From positions 1 to 64,000 of the forward strand of contig JAFZQB010000011.1 in the NCBI GenBank assembly GCA_017552385.1: a stretch of 64,000 nucleotides of DNA, read 5' to 3'. The notes beneath the pieces were generated by a model. The model was not told the DNA's origin and searched no databases. It worked only from the letters and a program-made list of their open reading frames with translations. This DNA comes from Candidatus Saccharimonadota bacterium. Its GTDB lineage: Bacteria > Patescibacteriota > Saccharimonadia > Saccharimonadales > Saccharimonadaceae. Position numbers and translations under genes: made by a program. Shown piece by piece: positions 56,649 through 64,000 of this stretch. Position 1 is the first letter of the stretch. Every line of letters starts with the position of its first letter.

Positions 56649-57203
56649 ATGGTAGTTGGAAGAGCAGAATATAAGATTGAAAATGCGGTAAAGGCATTTA
56701 ATTTTGATTTTCGAGGTAAGACAGTGCTAGATATTGGTTCAAGTACGGGAGGGTTTACCGAATATGCTCTAGCGCGCGGGGCGCGAAAAGTAGTGGCGGT
56801 AGAGAAGGGGACTAATCAGATGAAAGCACCATTACGTTTCGACCCCAGGATCGAGCTACATGAAAAAACTGATATATTTGATTTTGAGACGAAAGAAAAG
56901 ATAGAGGTGGTGTTGGCCGATGTCTCGTTTATTAGTTTGAGGCCAGTGTTGTTGTATGTAAAAAAAGAGTTAGCCCAGAAGGATACTGAGTTTTTGGTGA
57001 TGCTAAAGCCGCAATTTGAAGCTGAGCCTAAGCAGCTAGTGAAGGGCGTAGTGAAGAATGAAAAGATGAGAAGAGAGATTATGAAGAGTTTTGAAAGCTG
57101 GGCCCAAGAAAATGGATTTATTTTGATTGGTAAGCGCGATAATAGTTTGGCGGGGAAGAGTGGGAATCTGGAAAGATTTTATTATATGTCACTTGCAAAA
57201 TAA
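56649..57203 (+). CDS. TlyA-like rRNA methyltransferase without S4 domain
   Basis: 184 residues, a FtsJ/TlyA-type Rossmann methyltransferase: VLDIGSSTGGFTEYALARGARKVVAVEKGT (~27-56) for SAM binding, ADVSFISLRPVLLYV (~98-112) with the catalytic-type Asp, and LVMLKPQFEAEP (~124) with the Lys. TlyA methylates ribose in 16S and 23S rRNA; the usual N-terminal S4 domain is missing here. The frame starts at GTG 56634, but ATG 56649 is preferred, 6 nt after TATAAT (56637-56642): leaderless. Confidence 0.88.
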   Translation: MVVGRAEYKIENAVKAFNFDFRGKTVLDIGSSTGGFTEYALARGARKVVAVEKGTNQMKAPLRFDPRIELHEKTDIFDFETKEKIEVVLADVSFISLRPVLLYVKKELAQKDTEFLVMLKPQFEAEPKQLVKGVVKNEKMRREIMKSFESWAQENGFILIGKRDNSLAGKSGNLERFYYMSLAK

Positions 57204-57221
57204 AAAACATAAGCATATAAT
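57193..57221 (+). promoter_or_regulatory. Promoter of the type IV pilus operon
   Basis: TTGCAA (57193-57198), 17 nt, TATAAT (57216-57221), which ends 7 nt before the pilM ATG. Confidence 0.8.
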
Positions 57222-57228
57222 ATAATAT

Positions 57229-58275
57229 ATGAAACTATTACAAGGAGTGGGCGATTTCTTCGCGATGGATATCGGGACAACCTCGATTCGCATAGTACAA
57301 CTCGGAGGGGACCAACACAAAGGTTGGAGTTTGCAGAAGTATGCTTATGTTCCTGTTGATGAAAAGATTCTTCAGGATTCTAGTGATGCTGGAAAAAAGA
57401 AATTCCAGGATGTTGTTCTTACCGCTGTAGAACAAGCTGGGATTCACACAAAGAATATTGCCGTAGGTATGCCTGCGGGAAAGACTTTCACTACGGTCGT
57501 GGAAGTAGATAGCCAAGATCCGAAAGATTTAGCTAAGACGATTAAGTATCAGCTTGACCAATATATTCCGATGGCAGTTGATGAAGCAAAGGCGGACTAT
57601 GTCATGCTTGGTCCGTCGCCCAACGATCCAGCAAAGGTTGAGGTACTGGTTTCTTCTACGGCGAATGATTATGCGGAGAATTTTCTCGAGAGAATCGAAG
57701 GAATGGGGCTTAATGTAGTAGCGATGGAACCAGAGCCATTGGCGATGGCTAGAGCTTTAACTCCTGTTGGCGTAGTAGATGCACGAATGATTGTTGACCT
57801 TGGCGAAAGATCGACGGATCTTGTGGTGGTGTTCCATGGTGCGCCTAGGTTAGTACGTTCAATTCCTGGCGGTTTCGACGCATTAGTGAAGACTGTAGCC
57901 GGGTCGCTCTCTGTTCGCGAGGATCAAGCTAGACAGTTTATCTTAAAGTTTGGTTTGGCACAGGATAAGATTGAGGGTCAAGTATTTAAGGCGTTGGATT
58001 CAACATTGGAAGCATTTGCTTCCGAGCTTACAAAGTCTGTACTATTCTTCCAGGGTAAATATACAAATGTGAAAGTAGGCGGCATTATTCTATCTGGTTT
58101 TGCAGAGATAATTCCATTTATTGCAGAGTATATTGAAGCAAAAACTGACGTGCCAACGATGCAAGGCAACCCATGGCAATTGGTGCGCGTTTCGCCTGAA
58201 CAACAAAATGCTTTGATAAATGTTGCGAGCGAATTTGCCGTAGCGATTGGCTTGGCAGAGAGGAGCAATGAGTAA
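57229..58275 (+). CDS. pilM: Type IV pilus assembly protein PilM
   Basis: Actin-like ATPase that links the cytoplasmic motor ring to PilN. FAMDIGTTSIRIVQLG (~12-27), YQLDQYIPMAVDEAKADYVMLG (~104-125), VVAMEPEPLAMARAL (~163), MIVDLGERSTDLVVV (~188-202) and GGIILSGFAEII (~283) are typical PilM/SHS2 motifs. 348 residues. Leaderless start after TATAAT. The stop overlaps the pilN ATG by one base (TAATG). First gene of an operon that runs through pilC with little spacing. Confidence 0.94.
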   Translation: MKLLQGVGDFFAMDIGTTSIRIVQLGGDQHKGWSLQKYAYVPVDEKILQDSSDAGKKKFQDVVLTAVEQAGIHTKNIAVGMPAGKTFTTVVEVDSQDPKDLAKTIKYQLDQYIPMAVDEAKADYVMLGPSPNDPAKVEVLVSSTANDYAENFLERIEGMGLNVVAMEPEPLAMARALTPVGVVDARMIVDLGERSTDLVVVFHGAPRLVRSIPGGFDALVKTVAGSLSVREDQARQFILKFGLAQDKIEGQVFKALDSTLEAFASELTKSVLFFQGKYTNVKVGGIILSGFAEIIPFIAEYIEAKTDVPTMQGNPWQLVRVSPEQQNALINVASEFAVAIGLAERSNE

Positions 58276-59447
58276 TGTACGAGATTAACCTAGTTCCTGA
58301 TATTAAAGCCGATATGATAAAAGCGCAGAAAAAGCGCAATGTTGTGCTTTTTGCATCTGTTGCCGTGTCTGCCGTAGCTGCCGCAATAGTGGTCGTTTTG
58401 CTAGGCATTAAGGTTGGTCAGGACATAACATTGAATGATCAAGATTCACGTCTTGAAGCGATGTCCAATACTATTGAGAGGTATGATGGCCTCAGCAATC
58501 TCCTAACTGTTCAAAAGCAGTTATCGGATATAAATGCGATTACGGAGAAGAAGACTATGCTTTCGAGAGTGTTCACCGTTTTGCATTCGATTGTACAGCA
58601 AGAAAATGGTGATGAGATTAAGATTTCTTCGCTTGATATAAATATGGATTCGGCTGATTTGACATTTGATGGGCAAGCAGATGCAGGCCCAACCACGGAT
58701 GGTATCGATTATCGTGTCCTCGAATCATTTACAAAATCTATTAAACTCATGAAGTACGACTATGGTAGATATGTTGATAAGAATGGGAAAGAGATTCCAA
58801 CGATGTGTATTTCTGAGTCGGATACGAATGGCGTGCCATTTACCGATGAGAATGGGAGCGTTTATGCCGTGTGGGCTAAAAGTGCGGAAGGCTGCGACCC
58901 TTCGTTAAATACAGACACAGAGGCTTCTACTAGAAGTAATGACTATAGTGATCAGGATAGGGATATTGCTGATACGCCAACTAATTCGACTGGTAGGACG
59001 TTGATTCAAGATGTCGATTTCAGCCAAGCGATTGATGGCGAAAATCTTGTGAAGATTTATAGGACTCCACAATTCTCGGACTGGTATAGGAAGGGATATA
59101 TGGATACGAGTGGTAAGATTGAAAAAGTTGAACACTTTGAGAGCAACTGTATTCAATATTGGGGTACTGAAGTTGGGAATACCGTGAACTGGAGCAGCAC
59201 AAACTTAGAATGTGATATGGCCCCCGAAGGAATAGAAATTGAGAACTCGACAAATGGTAAACAAACTGGTGGAAAATTGGTTTTGATGTTTAGTGCTGTA
59301 CTGCATCTAAATCCAGATGTACTTAGCTTCTCTAAGAAACATGTGATTGTTATCTTGCCTTCAGGACACCAAAACGTAACAGATTCATTTATTCAGGTTG
59401 GTGACATGTTTGCAGAACGCGCTAAAGCAATTAATCCAGGCGAATAG
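58275..59447 (+). CDS. pilN: PilN-like inner-membrane assembly protein, enlarged
   Basis: 390 residues: the N-terminal YEINLVPDIKADMIKAQKKRN (INL-P motif that binds PilM), one membrane helix (VVLFASVAVSAVAAAIVVVLLGI, ~23-45), a coiled coil (~50-95) and a ferredoxin-like outer domain. The outer part is about twice the usual PilN size and contains an Asp/Ser/Thr-rich insert (~195-240) and four Cys. It overlaps pilM by 1 nt; pilO follows after 9 nt. Confidence 0.85.
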   Translation: MYEINLVPDIKADMIKAQKKRNVVLFASVAVSAVAAAIVVVLLGIKVGQDITLNDQDSRLEAMSNTIERYDGLSNLLTVQKQLSDINAITEKKTMLSRVFTVLHSIVQQENGDEIKISSLDINMDSADLTFDGQADAGPTTDGIDYRVLESFTKSIKLMKYDYGRYVDKNGKEIPTMCISESDTNGVPFTDENGSVYAVWAKSAEGCDPSLNTDTEASTRSNDYSDQDRDIADTPTNSTGRTLIQDVDFSQAIDGENLVKIYRTPQFSDWYRKGYMDTSGKIEKVEHFESNCIQYWGTEVGNTVNWSSTNLECDMAPEGIEIENSTNGKQTGGKLVLMFSAVLHLNPDVLSFSKKHVIVILPSGHQNVTDSFIQVGDMFAERAKAINPGE

Positions 59448-59456
59448 GAGAAGGAT

Positions 59457-60350
59457 ATGAAAAAGAAGAATGCGGGAGTAGGGAAGAAGATAAAGATTAG
59501 TAAGTCACAGCAAGTAATGCTTGGTGCAGTTGCTTGTGCGTCTCTGATTCTCGGTGTTTGTTTGGTTTTCTCCGTTTATTTCTTGAGATATATTAAATTC
59601 AATAGTAAGGTCATTTCCGAAAAAGGCAAAGCTATTGATGGATATAATTTAGCAATCAAGAATATTGGTATATGCAAGGCGCCTAGCGGGAAGACTTATA
59701 CGATTTCTGAGCTGGAATCTTGTGAGCCAGACGATATTGATTTGTCTCTTCTTAAGAATACGCTTCGCTATAATGTCATTATGAACTTATCTCGAAATGA
59801 AGACCTCGAAAGCGTAGCAAGGCGTGGACTTTCGATTTGTTTTGATTCTTCGACAAACCAAAGAGTTAGTGTAGACGAGTTGATTGAGCGTTATCGTATG
59901 CAGACTGATGATGACGAGAAGGCGTCATATTTGGAAAGAATTGCGATGTGTTCGGCATTGCGCGTTATTCCTGATGCTTTGCCTTCTGCAGCAAATCAAT
60001 TGGCGGTTGGCGCAAGCTTGAACAAATTATTTACGATATCTGGTTATTCGCCTGAATCTATTACTCCAGGTGAAGTTGGCGAAAGTACGATTCCTGGTGT
60101 TGGAGCGATTGGCATCAACCTCGAGATTGAGGATTCTGTAGACGTAACGATGCAGGCACTAAGTAATATCGAGAGGTCAATTCGTGAGTTTAATATCAAG
60201 AGTGCTAGGATAGAGAGAAGTGGTGGCCGTTTGAAGCTTGAAGCTATGGCTGAAGCTTATTACACTGAGACTGCTATATTGAATGAATCCATCGAGGAGG
60301 TTCGGGGCGATGGCAAAGTATTAAAGAATGTAAGTTCGGAGGATGAATAA
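59457..60350 (+). CDS. pilO: PilO-like inner-membrane assembly protein
   Basis: 297 residues with a basic N-terminus, one membrane helix (MLGAVACASLILGVCLVFSVYFL, ~20-42), a coiled coil and a C-terminal domain with the alpha/beta pattern VDVTMQALSNIERSIREFNIKSARIER (~225-252). Position after pilN and topology support PilO; sequence identity to classical PilO is low. Several Cys in the outer part (GICKAPSGK, SCEPDD, SICFDSS, MCSALR) may form disulfides. Confidence 0.75.
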   Translation: MKKKNAGVGKKIKISKSQQVMLGAVACASLILGVCLVFSVYFLRYIKFNSKVISEKGKAIDGYNLAIKNIGICKAPSGKTYTISELESCEPDDIDLSLLKNTLRYNVIMNLSRNEDLESVARRGLSICFDSSTNQRVSVDELIERYRMQTDDDEKASYLERIAMCSALRVIPDALPSAANQLAVGASLNKLFTISGYSPESITPGEVGESTIPGVGAIGINLEIEDSVDVTMQALSNIERSIREFNIKSARIERSGGRLKLEAMAEAYYTETAILNESIEEVRGDGKVLKNVSSEDE

Positions 60351-60862
60351 TGAAGACTTCTGATTATGTAACGGTTGGTTTTATAGCTGTTTTCGTAACC
60401 ATCATTTCATACTTTGCCGTTAATTCATTTCTCGGTGACCCTAAGGAGTTATCTGTTAAGTTTGAATATTTGAATACTACCTCGACTCAACTAGCTGCCC
60501 CAAATACGGATATTTTCAATGCTGGCGCAATTAACCCGACCGTTGAGGTGTATGTGGGTTCTTGTGTGGACCAAGATCAGAACGGTATTTTGAGCGAAGA
60601 GGAAAAAATAGCTTGTGGCCAGGATGCAATGCGTACTAATACTGGTCAGACTGAGAGTGATTATTTGCAAGAAAATAATGGGCTCAGCAATGACGAGAAC
60701 GATACTATCAATGCAAATGAAGGTTATGCAAATGGCACGACTGCGCAGCAGCGTGAGGCTGTCGAAAACGATGTAAATCAGTATCGCGAGAACCAAGGAA
60801 ATACTAACACACAAAATGCTGCGGAGAATGCGGCTAGACAAGAGACCGTCTCGGGGAGCTAG
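60350..60862 (+). CDS. Pilus-operon orphan: membrane-anchored Asn/Gln/Glu-rich protein
   Basis: 170 residues. One N-terminal membrane helix (YVTVGFIAVFVTIISYFAVNSFL, ~6-28), a short structured stretch with VEVYVGSCVDQDQNGILSEEEKIACGQD, whose DQDQNGILSEEE resembles an EF-hand-like loop (D-x-D-x-N-G), and a disordered tail of Asn, Gln, Glu and Thr. It fills the place of pilP between pilO and pilB but has no PilP features. The ATG overlaps the pilO stop (TAATGA), so it belongs to the operon. Confidence 0.75.
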   Translation: MKTSDYVTVGFIAVFVTIISYFAVNSFLGDPKELSVKFEYLNTTSTQLAAPNTDIFNAGAINPTVEVYVGSCVDQDQNGILSEEEKIACGQDAMRTNTGQTESDYLQENNGLSNDENDTINANEGYANGTTAQQREAVENDVNQYRENQGNTNTQNAAENAARQETVSGS

Positions 60863-60864
60863 TA

Positions 60865-62631
60865 ATGGCGCTCTTGACCAAGGATATCCAGGAAAGAGTC
60901 GTATCGCTACTACAGGATGAGGGGCTGGTTGATGCTGAGAAGGTAGCGGCGGTTAGACAGAATGTAACTGCTTCTAAGCAGCCTATCTTGGCGGCTCTTG
61001 TAGCGCAGAAGTTGACGAGCAGCGAAACTATTACACATGCGACCGCAAGTGTAATGAGAGTACCGTATGCAAACTTGAAAAATGTCAAAATTGAACAAGA
61101 GATTTTGTTAAATTTACCGCAAGATGTGGCTGAACGCAGTATGGCGGTTCCACTATCTGATGCTGATGGTCGACTTACGGTCGCCATGTTGGACGTGACT
61201 AACGTTCAGGCGACTGATTATCTGGCTACATTAGTTAAGAAGCCGATACGGACGGTGATGGCGAGCGAAGATGGCATTAGGGCGATATTGATTCAGTATC
61301 GAAGTGATTTCTCTAGTGTAAAAAAAGCTGCCCAGTCTTCTCAGGAAGAGCAAGCTCAGAAGGTACATAGTGCGAATGTAAAAACAATTACCCAGGATTC
61401 GCCGATCTCCAAGGCTCTTACATCTATTCTTGACTATGCGGCGAAGTCGAAGGCTTCGGATATCCATATTGAACCGCTGGAGAATTCACTAGTGATTCGT
61501 TGTCGTATAGATGGCGTGCTTCGACAAGTAATGGAGTTGCCAAAGGCAATCGAGCCAGCACTTGTATCCCGTATAAAAATTTTGTCCAATCTAAAAATCG
61601 ATGAACATCGCGTACCGCAGGATGGTCAGTTTACTGTGGCTGTGGATGATAAAGAGATTGATTTACGTATTGCAATTTCTCCAGTTGTATGGGGCGAGCA
61701 AGTAGTTATCCGTCTTCTTGATAAAACCGGAACGGCTATGGAAGTCGAAAAGATGGGCATGACCGGACGTGCGCTTCGAGCTGTTACGAAGGGGATCGAA
61801 AAGCCAAATGGCATGATTTTAACATCTGGTCCTACTGGTTCTGGTAAGTCGACAACGCTTTACGCTTTGATTAAAAAGATTAAGTCTGAAGCTATTAACA
61901 TTGTCACGCTTGAGGACCCAGTTGAGTACAAAATGGATGGCGTAAACCAAATTCAGGTAAATGTGGATGCTGGGTTAACCTTTGCGTCCGGCCTTCGTTC
62001 TATTTTGCGTCAGGACCCAGACGTAGTGATGGTAGGCGAGATTCGCGATGGAGAAACGGCTAACCTAGCGGTGCAGGCGGCACTTACTGGGCACTTGGTG
62101 TTCTCGACACTACACACGAACTCTGCGGCTGGTATTTTGCCTCGTCTTTTGGATATGGGTATCGAACCATTCTTAATTGCATCTACTTTAAATACGGTGA
62201 TTGGCCAGCGTTTGGTGCGTCGTGTTTCTGATAAAAAAGAGATTTATCAGTCTAATGAAATGGAGACACGTGAGATAAACGATGTACTAGGGAAGGTCCT
62301 TCCGCAAAGTCAACAAGAAGTGCCGAGCCTTTCGGAAGACTTGGGTTATCCTGGGCTGCCGGTTGCGAACTCTAAAGGATATGCGATTGCGAGAGGTGTG
62401 GAAACGAGAGAGGCTCCTGGAGGCTACGTTGGGCGCGCCGGTCTTTATGAGGCAATTGAAGTGGATGACGATATTCAGAAATTGATTGTGGCTCGTGCAA
62501 CGGCAGGTGACATTATGAAGGTTGCAAAGGCAAAGGGCTGTATTACGATGAGGCAGGATGGGATGCTGAAGGCACTTTCAGGAATAACAACTATAAAGGA
62601 GGTAGACCGCGTAGCATCCGATTTGGCGTAA
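60865..62631 (+). CDS. pilB: Type IV pilus extension ATPase PilB, without tetracysteine motif
   Basis: 588 residues, GspE/PulE family. N-terminal T2SSE domain (~1-150), Walker A SGPTGSGKSTT (~322-332), Asp box EDPVEYKMDGV, Walker B RQDPDVVMVGEIRDGETA (~385-402) and His box TGHLVFSTLHTN are intact. The region after RLVRRVS should carry a CxxC...CxxC zinc site; here there is no Cys at all between residues ~455 and 530, and the gap is filled with a Glu/Gln-rich stretch, after which GYVGRAGLYEAIEV resumes the normal pattern. It powers pilus growth. Confidence 0.94.
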   Translation: MALLTKDIQERVVSLLQDEGLVDAEKVAAVRQNVTASKQPILAALVAQKLTSSETITHATASVMRVPYANLKNVKIEQEILLNLPQDVAERSMAVPLSDADGRLTVAMLDVTNVQATDYLATLVKKPIRTVMASEDGIRAILIQYRSDFSSVKKAAQSSQEEQAQKVHSANVKTITQDSPISKALTSILDYAAKSKASDIHIEPLENSLVIRCRIDGVLRQVMELPKAIEPALVSRIKILSNLKIDEHRVPQDGQFTVAVDDKEIDLRIAISPVVWGEQVVIRLLDKTGTAMEVEKMGMTGRALRAVTKGIEKPNGMILTSGPTGSGKSTTLYALIKKIKSEAINIVTLEDPVEYKMDGVNQIQVNVDAGLTFASGLRSILRQDPDVVMVGEIRDGETANLAVQAALTGHLVFSTLHTNSAAGILPRLLDMGIEPFLIASTLNTVIGQRLVRRVSDKKEIYQSNEMETREINDVLGKVLPQSQQEVPSLSEDLGYPGLPVANSKGYAIARGVETREAPGGYVGRAGLYEAIEVDDDIQKLIVARATAGDIMKVAKAKGCITMRQDGMLKALSGITTIKEVDRVASDLA

Positions 62632-62644
62632 TTTATGCTATTTA

Positions 62645-62658
62645 TCGTCATGTGACGA
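62645..62658. repeat. Short perfect palindrome upstream of pilT
   Basis: TCGTCA-TG-TGACGA in the pilB-pilT gap, 31 nt before the pilT -10 box. Possible operator. Confidence 0.4.
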
Positions 62659-62700
62659 AAATACCTATAAATTATAAAAAGCTTGTGGTAAAATAGAATT

Positions 62701-63774
62701 ATGGAAAATAGTAGTGGGCCTAGGATTGAAACTTTACTTGAAGAATGTATCCGCAAGAATGCTTCTGATATACATGTGCAGGTGGGCTTACCTCCGATTT
62801 TGCGTGTTGATGGGCAATTGATTGCTATTGCTAATCAACCAGTGCTAACGCCACAGATGGTGGAGAGTTTGATTTTTGCGACTCTAGACGAAGCACAACA
62901 GAAGATTTTGTTAAAAGATAAGGAATTTGATTATTCATTTGCATTCGGCGAATTAGGACGTTTCCGCGCAAATGCGTTCCACGAACGTGGCAACTTGGCT
63001 TGTGCGTTTCGTTTGATTCCGAATAAGATTCAGACGATTGCGGAATTAGGGTTGCCTGGTGTAGTGGAGAATTTTGCGGATTATCCACGTGGATTGGTCC
63101 TTGTAACTGGCCCAACTGGTTCTGGTAAGTCGACGACACTTGCGGCAATTGTTGATAAGATTAATCGTGAGAAAGCAGTACATATTTTGACGATTGAGGA
63201 CCCGATTGAATTTACTCATAAATCTCAGCGCTCTGTGGTTGTGCAGAGGGAAGTACACTATGATACTTTCTCGTTCTCAGCAGCACTCAGAAGCGCACTT
63301 CGTGAAGATCCAGATGTGGTGCTTCTAGGTGAGATGCGTGATCTTGAGACGATTTCTTCGGCTATTACAATTGCGGAAACTGGTCACTTGGTGCTTGCGA
63401 CATTGCATACGAACTCTGCGGCGCAGTCTGTGGACCGCATGATTGATGTGTTCCCAGCACATCAGCAGCCACAAGTACGTTCTCAGCTGTCTAATATTCT
63501 GATGGCGATTTGTGCGCAGAGACTTGTGCCAGCAATCGGTGGTGGACGTATTGCGGCAGCAGAGATTATGGTAGCTAATTCAGCAATTCGATCTCTCATA
63601 CGTGATGGTAAGACGCATCAGATTGATTCAATGATCCAGACTGGTGCGAGCGCTGGAATGCAGACGATGGATGCAACACTGGCCAAACTTGTTAAGAGCG
63701 GTACGGTGTCGTTTAATGATGCTCGTGACTTTGCGGTTGATGTAGAAAACTTTGATAGACTAGCAAGAGGGTAG
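62701..63774 (+). CDS. pilT: Type IV pilus retraction ATPase PilT
   Basis: 357 residues. N-terminal PAS-like domain (ASDIHVQVGLPPILRVDGQL, ~20-39), Walker A VTGPTGSGKSTTLAAI (~135-150), Asp box EDPIEF, Walker B REDPDVVLLGEMRDLETI (~202-219), His box ETGHLVLATLHTNSAAQSVDRMIDVFP (typical PilT wording). An extended -10 (TGG-TAAAAT, 62689-62694) ends 6 nt before the ATG, so pilT also has its own leaderless promoter within the operon. It drives pilus retraction and twitching. Confidence 0.95.
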   Translation: MENSSGPRIETLLEECIRKNASDIHVQVGLPPILRVDGQLIAIANQPVLTPQMVESLIFATLDEAQQKILLKDKEFDYSFAFGELGRFRANAFHERGNLACAFRLIPNKIQTIAELGLPGVVENFADYPRGLVLVTGPTGSGKSTTLAAIVDKINREKAVHILTIEDPIEFTHKSQRSVVVQREVHYDTFSFSAALRSALREDPDVVLLGEMRDLETISSAITIAETGHLVLATLHTNSAAQSVDRMIDVFPAHQQPQVRSQLSNILMAICAQRLVPAIGGGRIAAAEIMVANSAIRSLIRDGKTHQIDSMIQTGASAGMQTMDATLAKLVKSGTVSFNDARDFAVDVENFDRLARG

Positions 63775-63776
63775 AT

Positions 63777-64000
63777 ATGAGAAGATATAATTATAAGGCG
63801 ACTGAAAAATCAAGTAGGAAGACCGTTACTGGCGTTATTCAAGCAGAAAGCGAGCGAGAAGCTGGTAAGCTGTTGGTTGACCAGGGGTATATTCCTGAGA
63901 GGATTGAAGAAGAGGACAAAAAGAGTCTTATTGCAAAGATGAAGAATAAGGTCGGAACAAAGGACCGTATTATCTTCACAAGACAGTTTGCTACTCTTAT
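63777..64000 (+). CDS. pilC: Pilus inner-membrane platform protein PilC, 3' truncated by window edge
   Basis: The visible 74 codons (MRRYNYKATEKSSRKTVTGVIQAES..., then LLVDQGYIPERIEEEDKK and RIIFTRQFATL) match the N-terminus of GspF/PilC proteins: an F-x-Y-x-A initial strand, the A-E-S-x-R-E-A helix and the FTRQFATL motif that opens the first membrane domain. ATG 63777 lies 2 nt after the pilT stop. Confidence 0.88.
   Translation, partial: MRRYNYKATEKSSRKTVTGVIQAESEREAGKLLVDQGYIPERIEEEDKKSLIAKMKNKVGTKDRIIFTRQFATL

Noticed and set aside
1-64000. Recoded UGA as in Gracilibacteria/Absconditabacteria
   Set aside because: Conserved proteins read through without in-frame UGA, and UGA serves as a normal stop (for example tsaD and the 68-aa gene).

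Overview
The window looks like a chromosomal segment of a Saccharibacteria (TM7, Patescibacteria/CPR) genome. The clues are a FISUMP-domain surface protein, a compact type IV pilus locus in the order pilM-pilN-pilO-(orphan)-pilB-pilT-pilC, a VirB2-like pilin of the CPR T4SS type beside rpoD, a FemAB-like ligase, folate handled by uptake (FolT) plus polyglutamylation (FolC), short or stripped-down housekeeping proteins (HolA, TsaB, MurE, TlyA, DnaG), and many lineage-specific genes of unknown function. Every gene reads with the standard code; UGA is used as a stop (tsaD, for example).

Layout. 0-6 kb: partial FISUMP protein, murE, rny, a regulated orphan gene, a coiled-coil membrane protein, tsaB-tsaE. 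6-9.8 kb: two large unknown genes around tRNA-Gln, then a two-gene unit of small proteins. 9.8-12.9 kb: valS, divergent from a structured RNA. 12.9-14.3 kb: AT-rich spacer with a repeated hairpin element, an orphan IS1634-type transposase N-terminus and a membrane protein. 14.3-17.6 kb: a femAB-like gene, a cluster of three independently transcribed noncoding RNA candidates, and tsaD. 17.6-21.6 kb: a MacB-type ABC transporter, folT, folC. 21.7-25.4 kb: an accessory island beside tRNA-Ser made of small cassette-like genes, including a gene beginning with the EF-Tu P-loop, a vanY-like peptidase, tandem zinc-ribbon mini-proteins and gene remnants. 25.4-42.9 kb: ATP-grasp, pyrG, argS, orn, mscL, dnaG-rpoD, pilin, DAGK-like kinase, polA, RhuM/Fic, mutM, holA, rpsT. 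43-52.4 kb: membrane proteins including an ABC exporter half without an ATPase domain, a DHH-fold pseudo-enzyme next to truB, rpsO, an inserted orphan gene, and pnp. 52.4-57.2 kb: ftsK, rpsF-ssb-rpsR, efp, tlyA-like. 57.2-64 kb: type IV pilus operon, cut by the window end in pilC.

Two expression styles stand out. At 21 starts, mostly housekeeping genes, a TATAAT-like -10 box ends only 6-9 nt before the ATG with no Shine-Dalgarno sequence, so the mRNA should be leaderless. Most small accessory or orphan genes instead have a full -35/-10 promoter with a 17-nt spacer, a real 5' leader, a strong GGAGG-type site and their own GC-rich terminator. Together the genes give a minimal replication and transcription core (dnaG, polA, holA, ssb, rpoD), translation and tRNA modification (valS, argS, t6A enzymes, S6/S15/S18/S20, EF-P), RNA decay (RNase Y, PNPase, Orn), envelope work (murE, femAB-like, vanY-like, ftsK) and host-contact machinery (type IV pili, FISUMP protein, MacB-type transporter).
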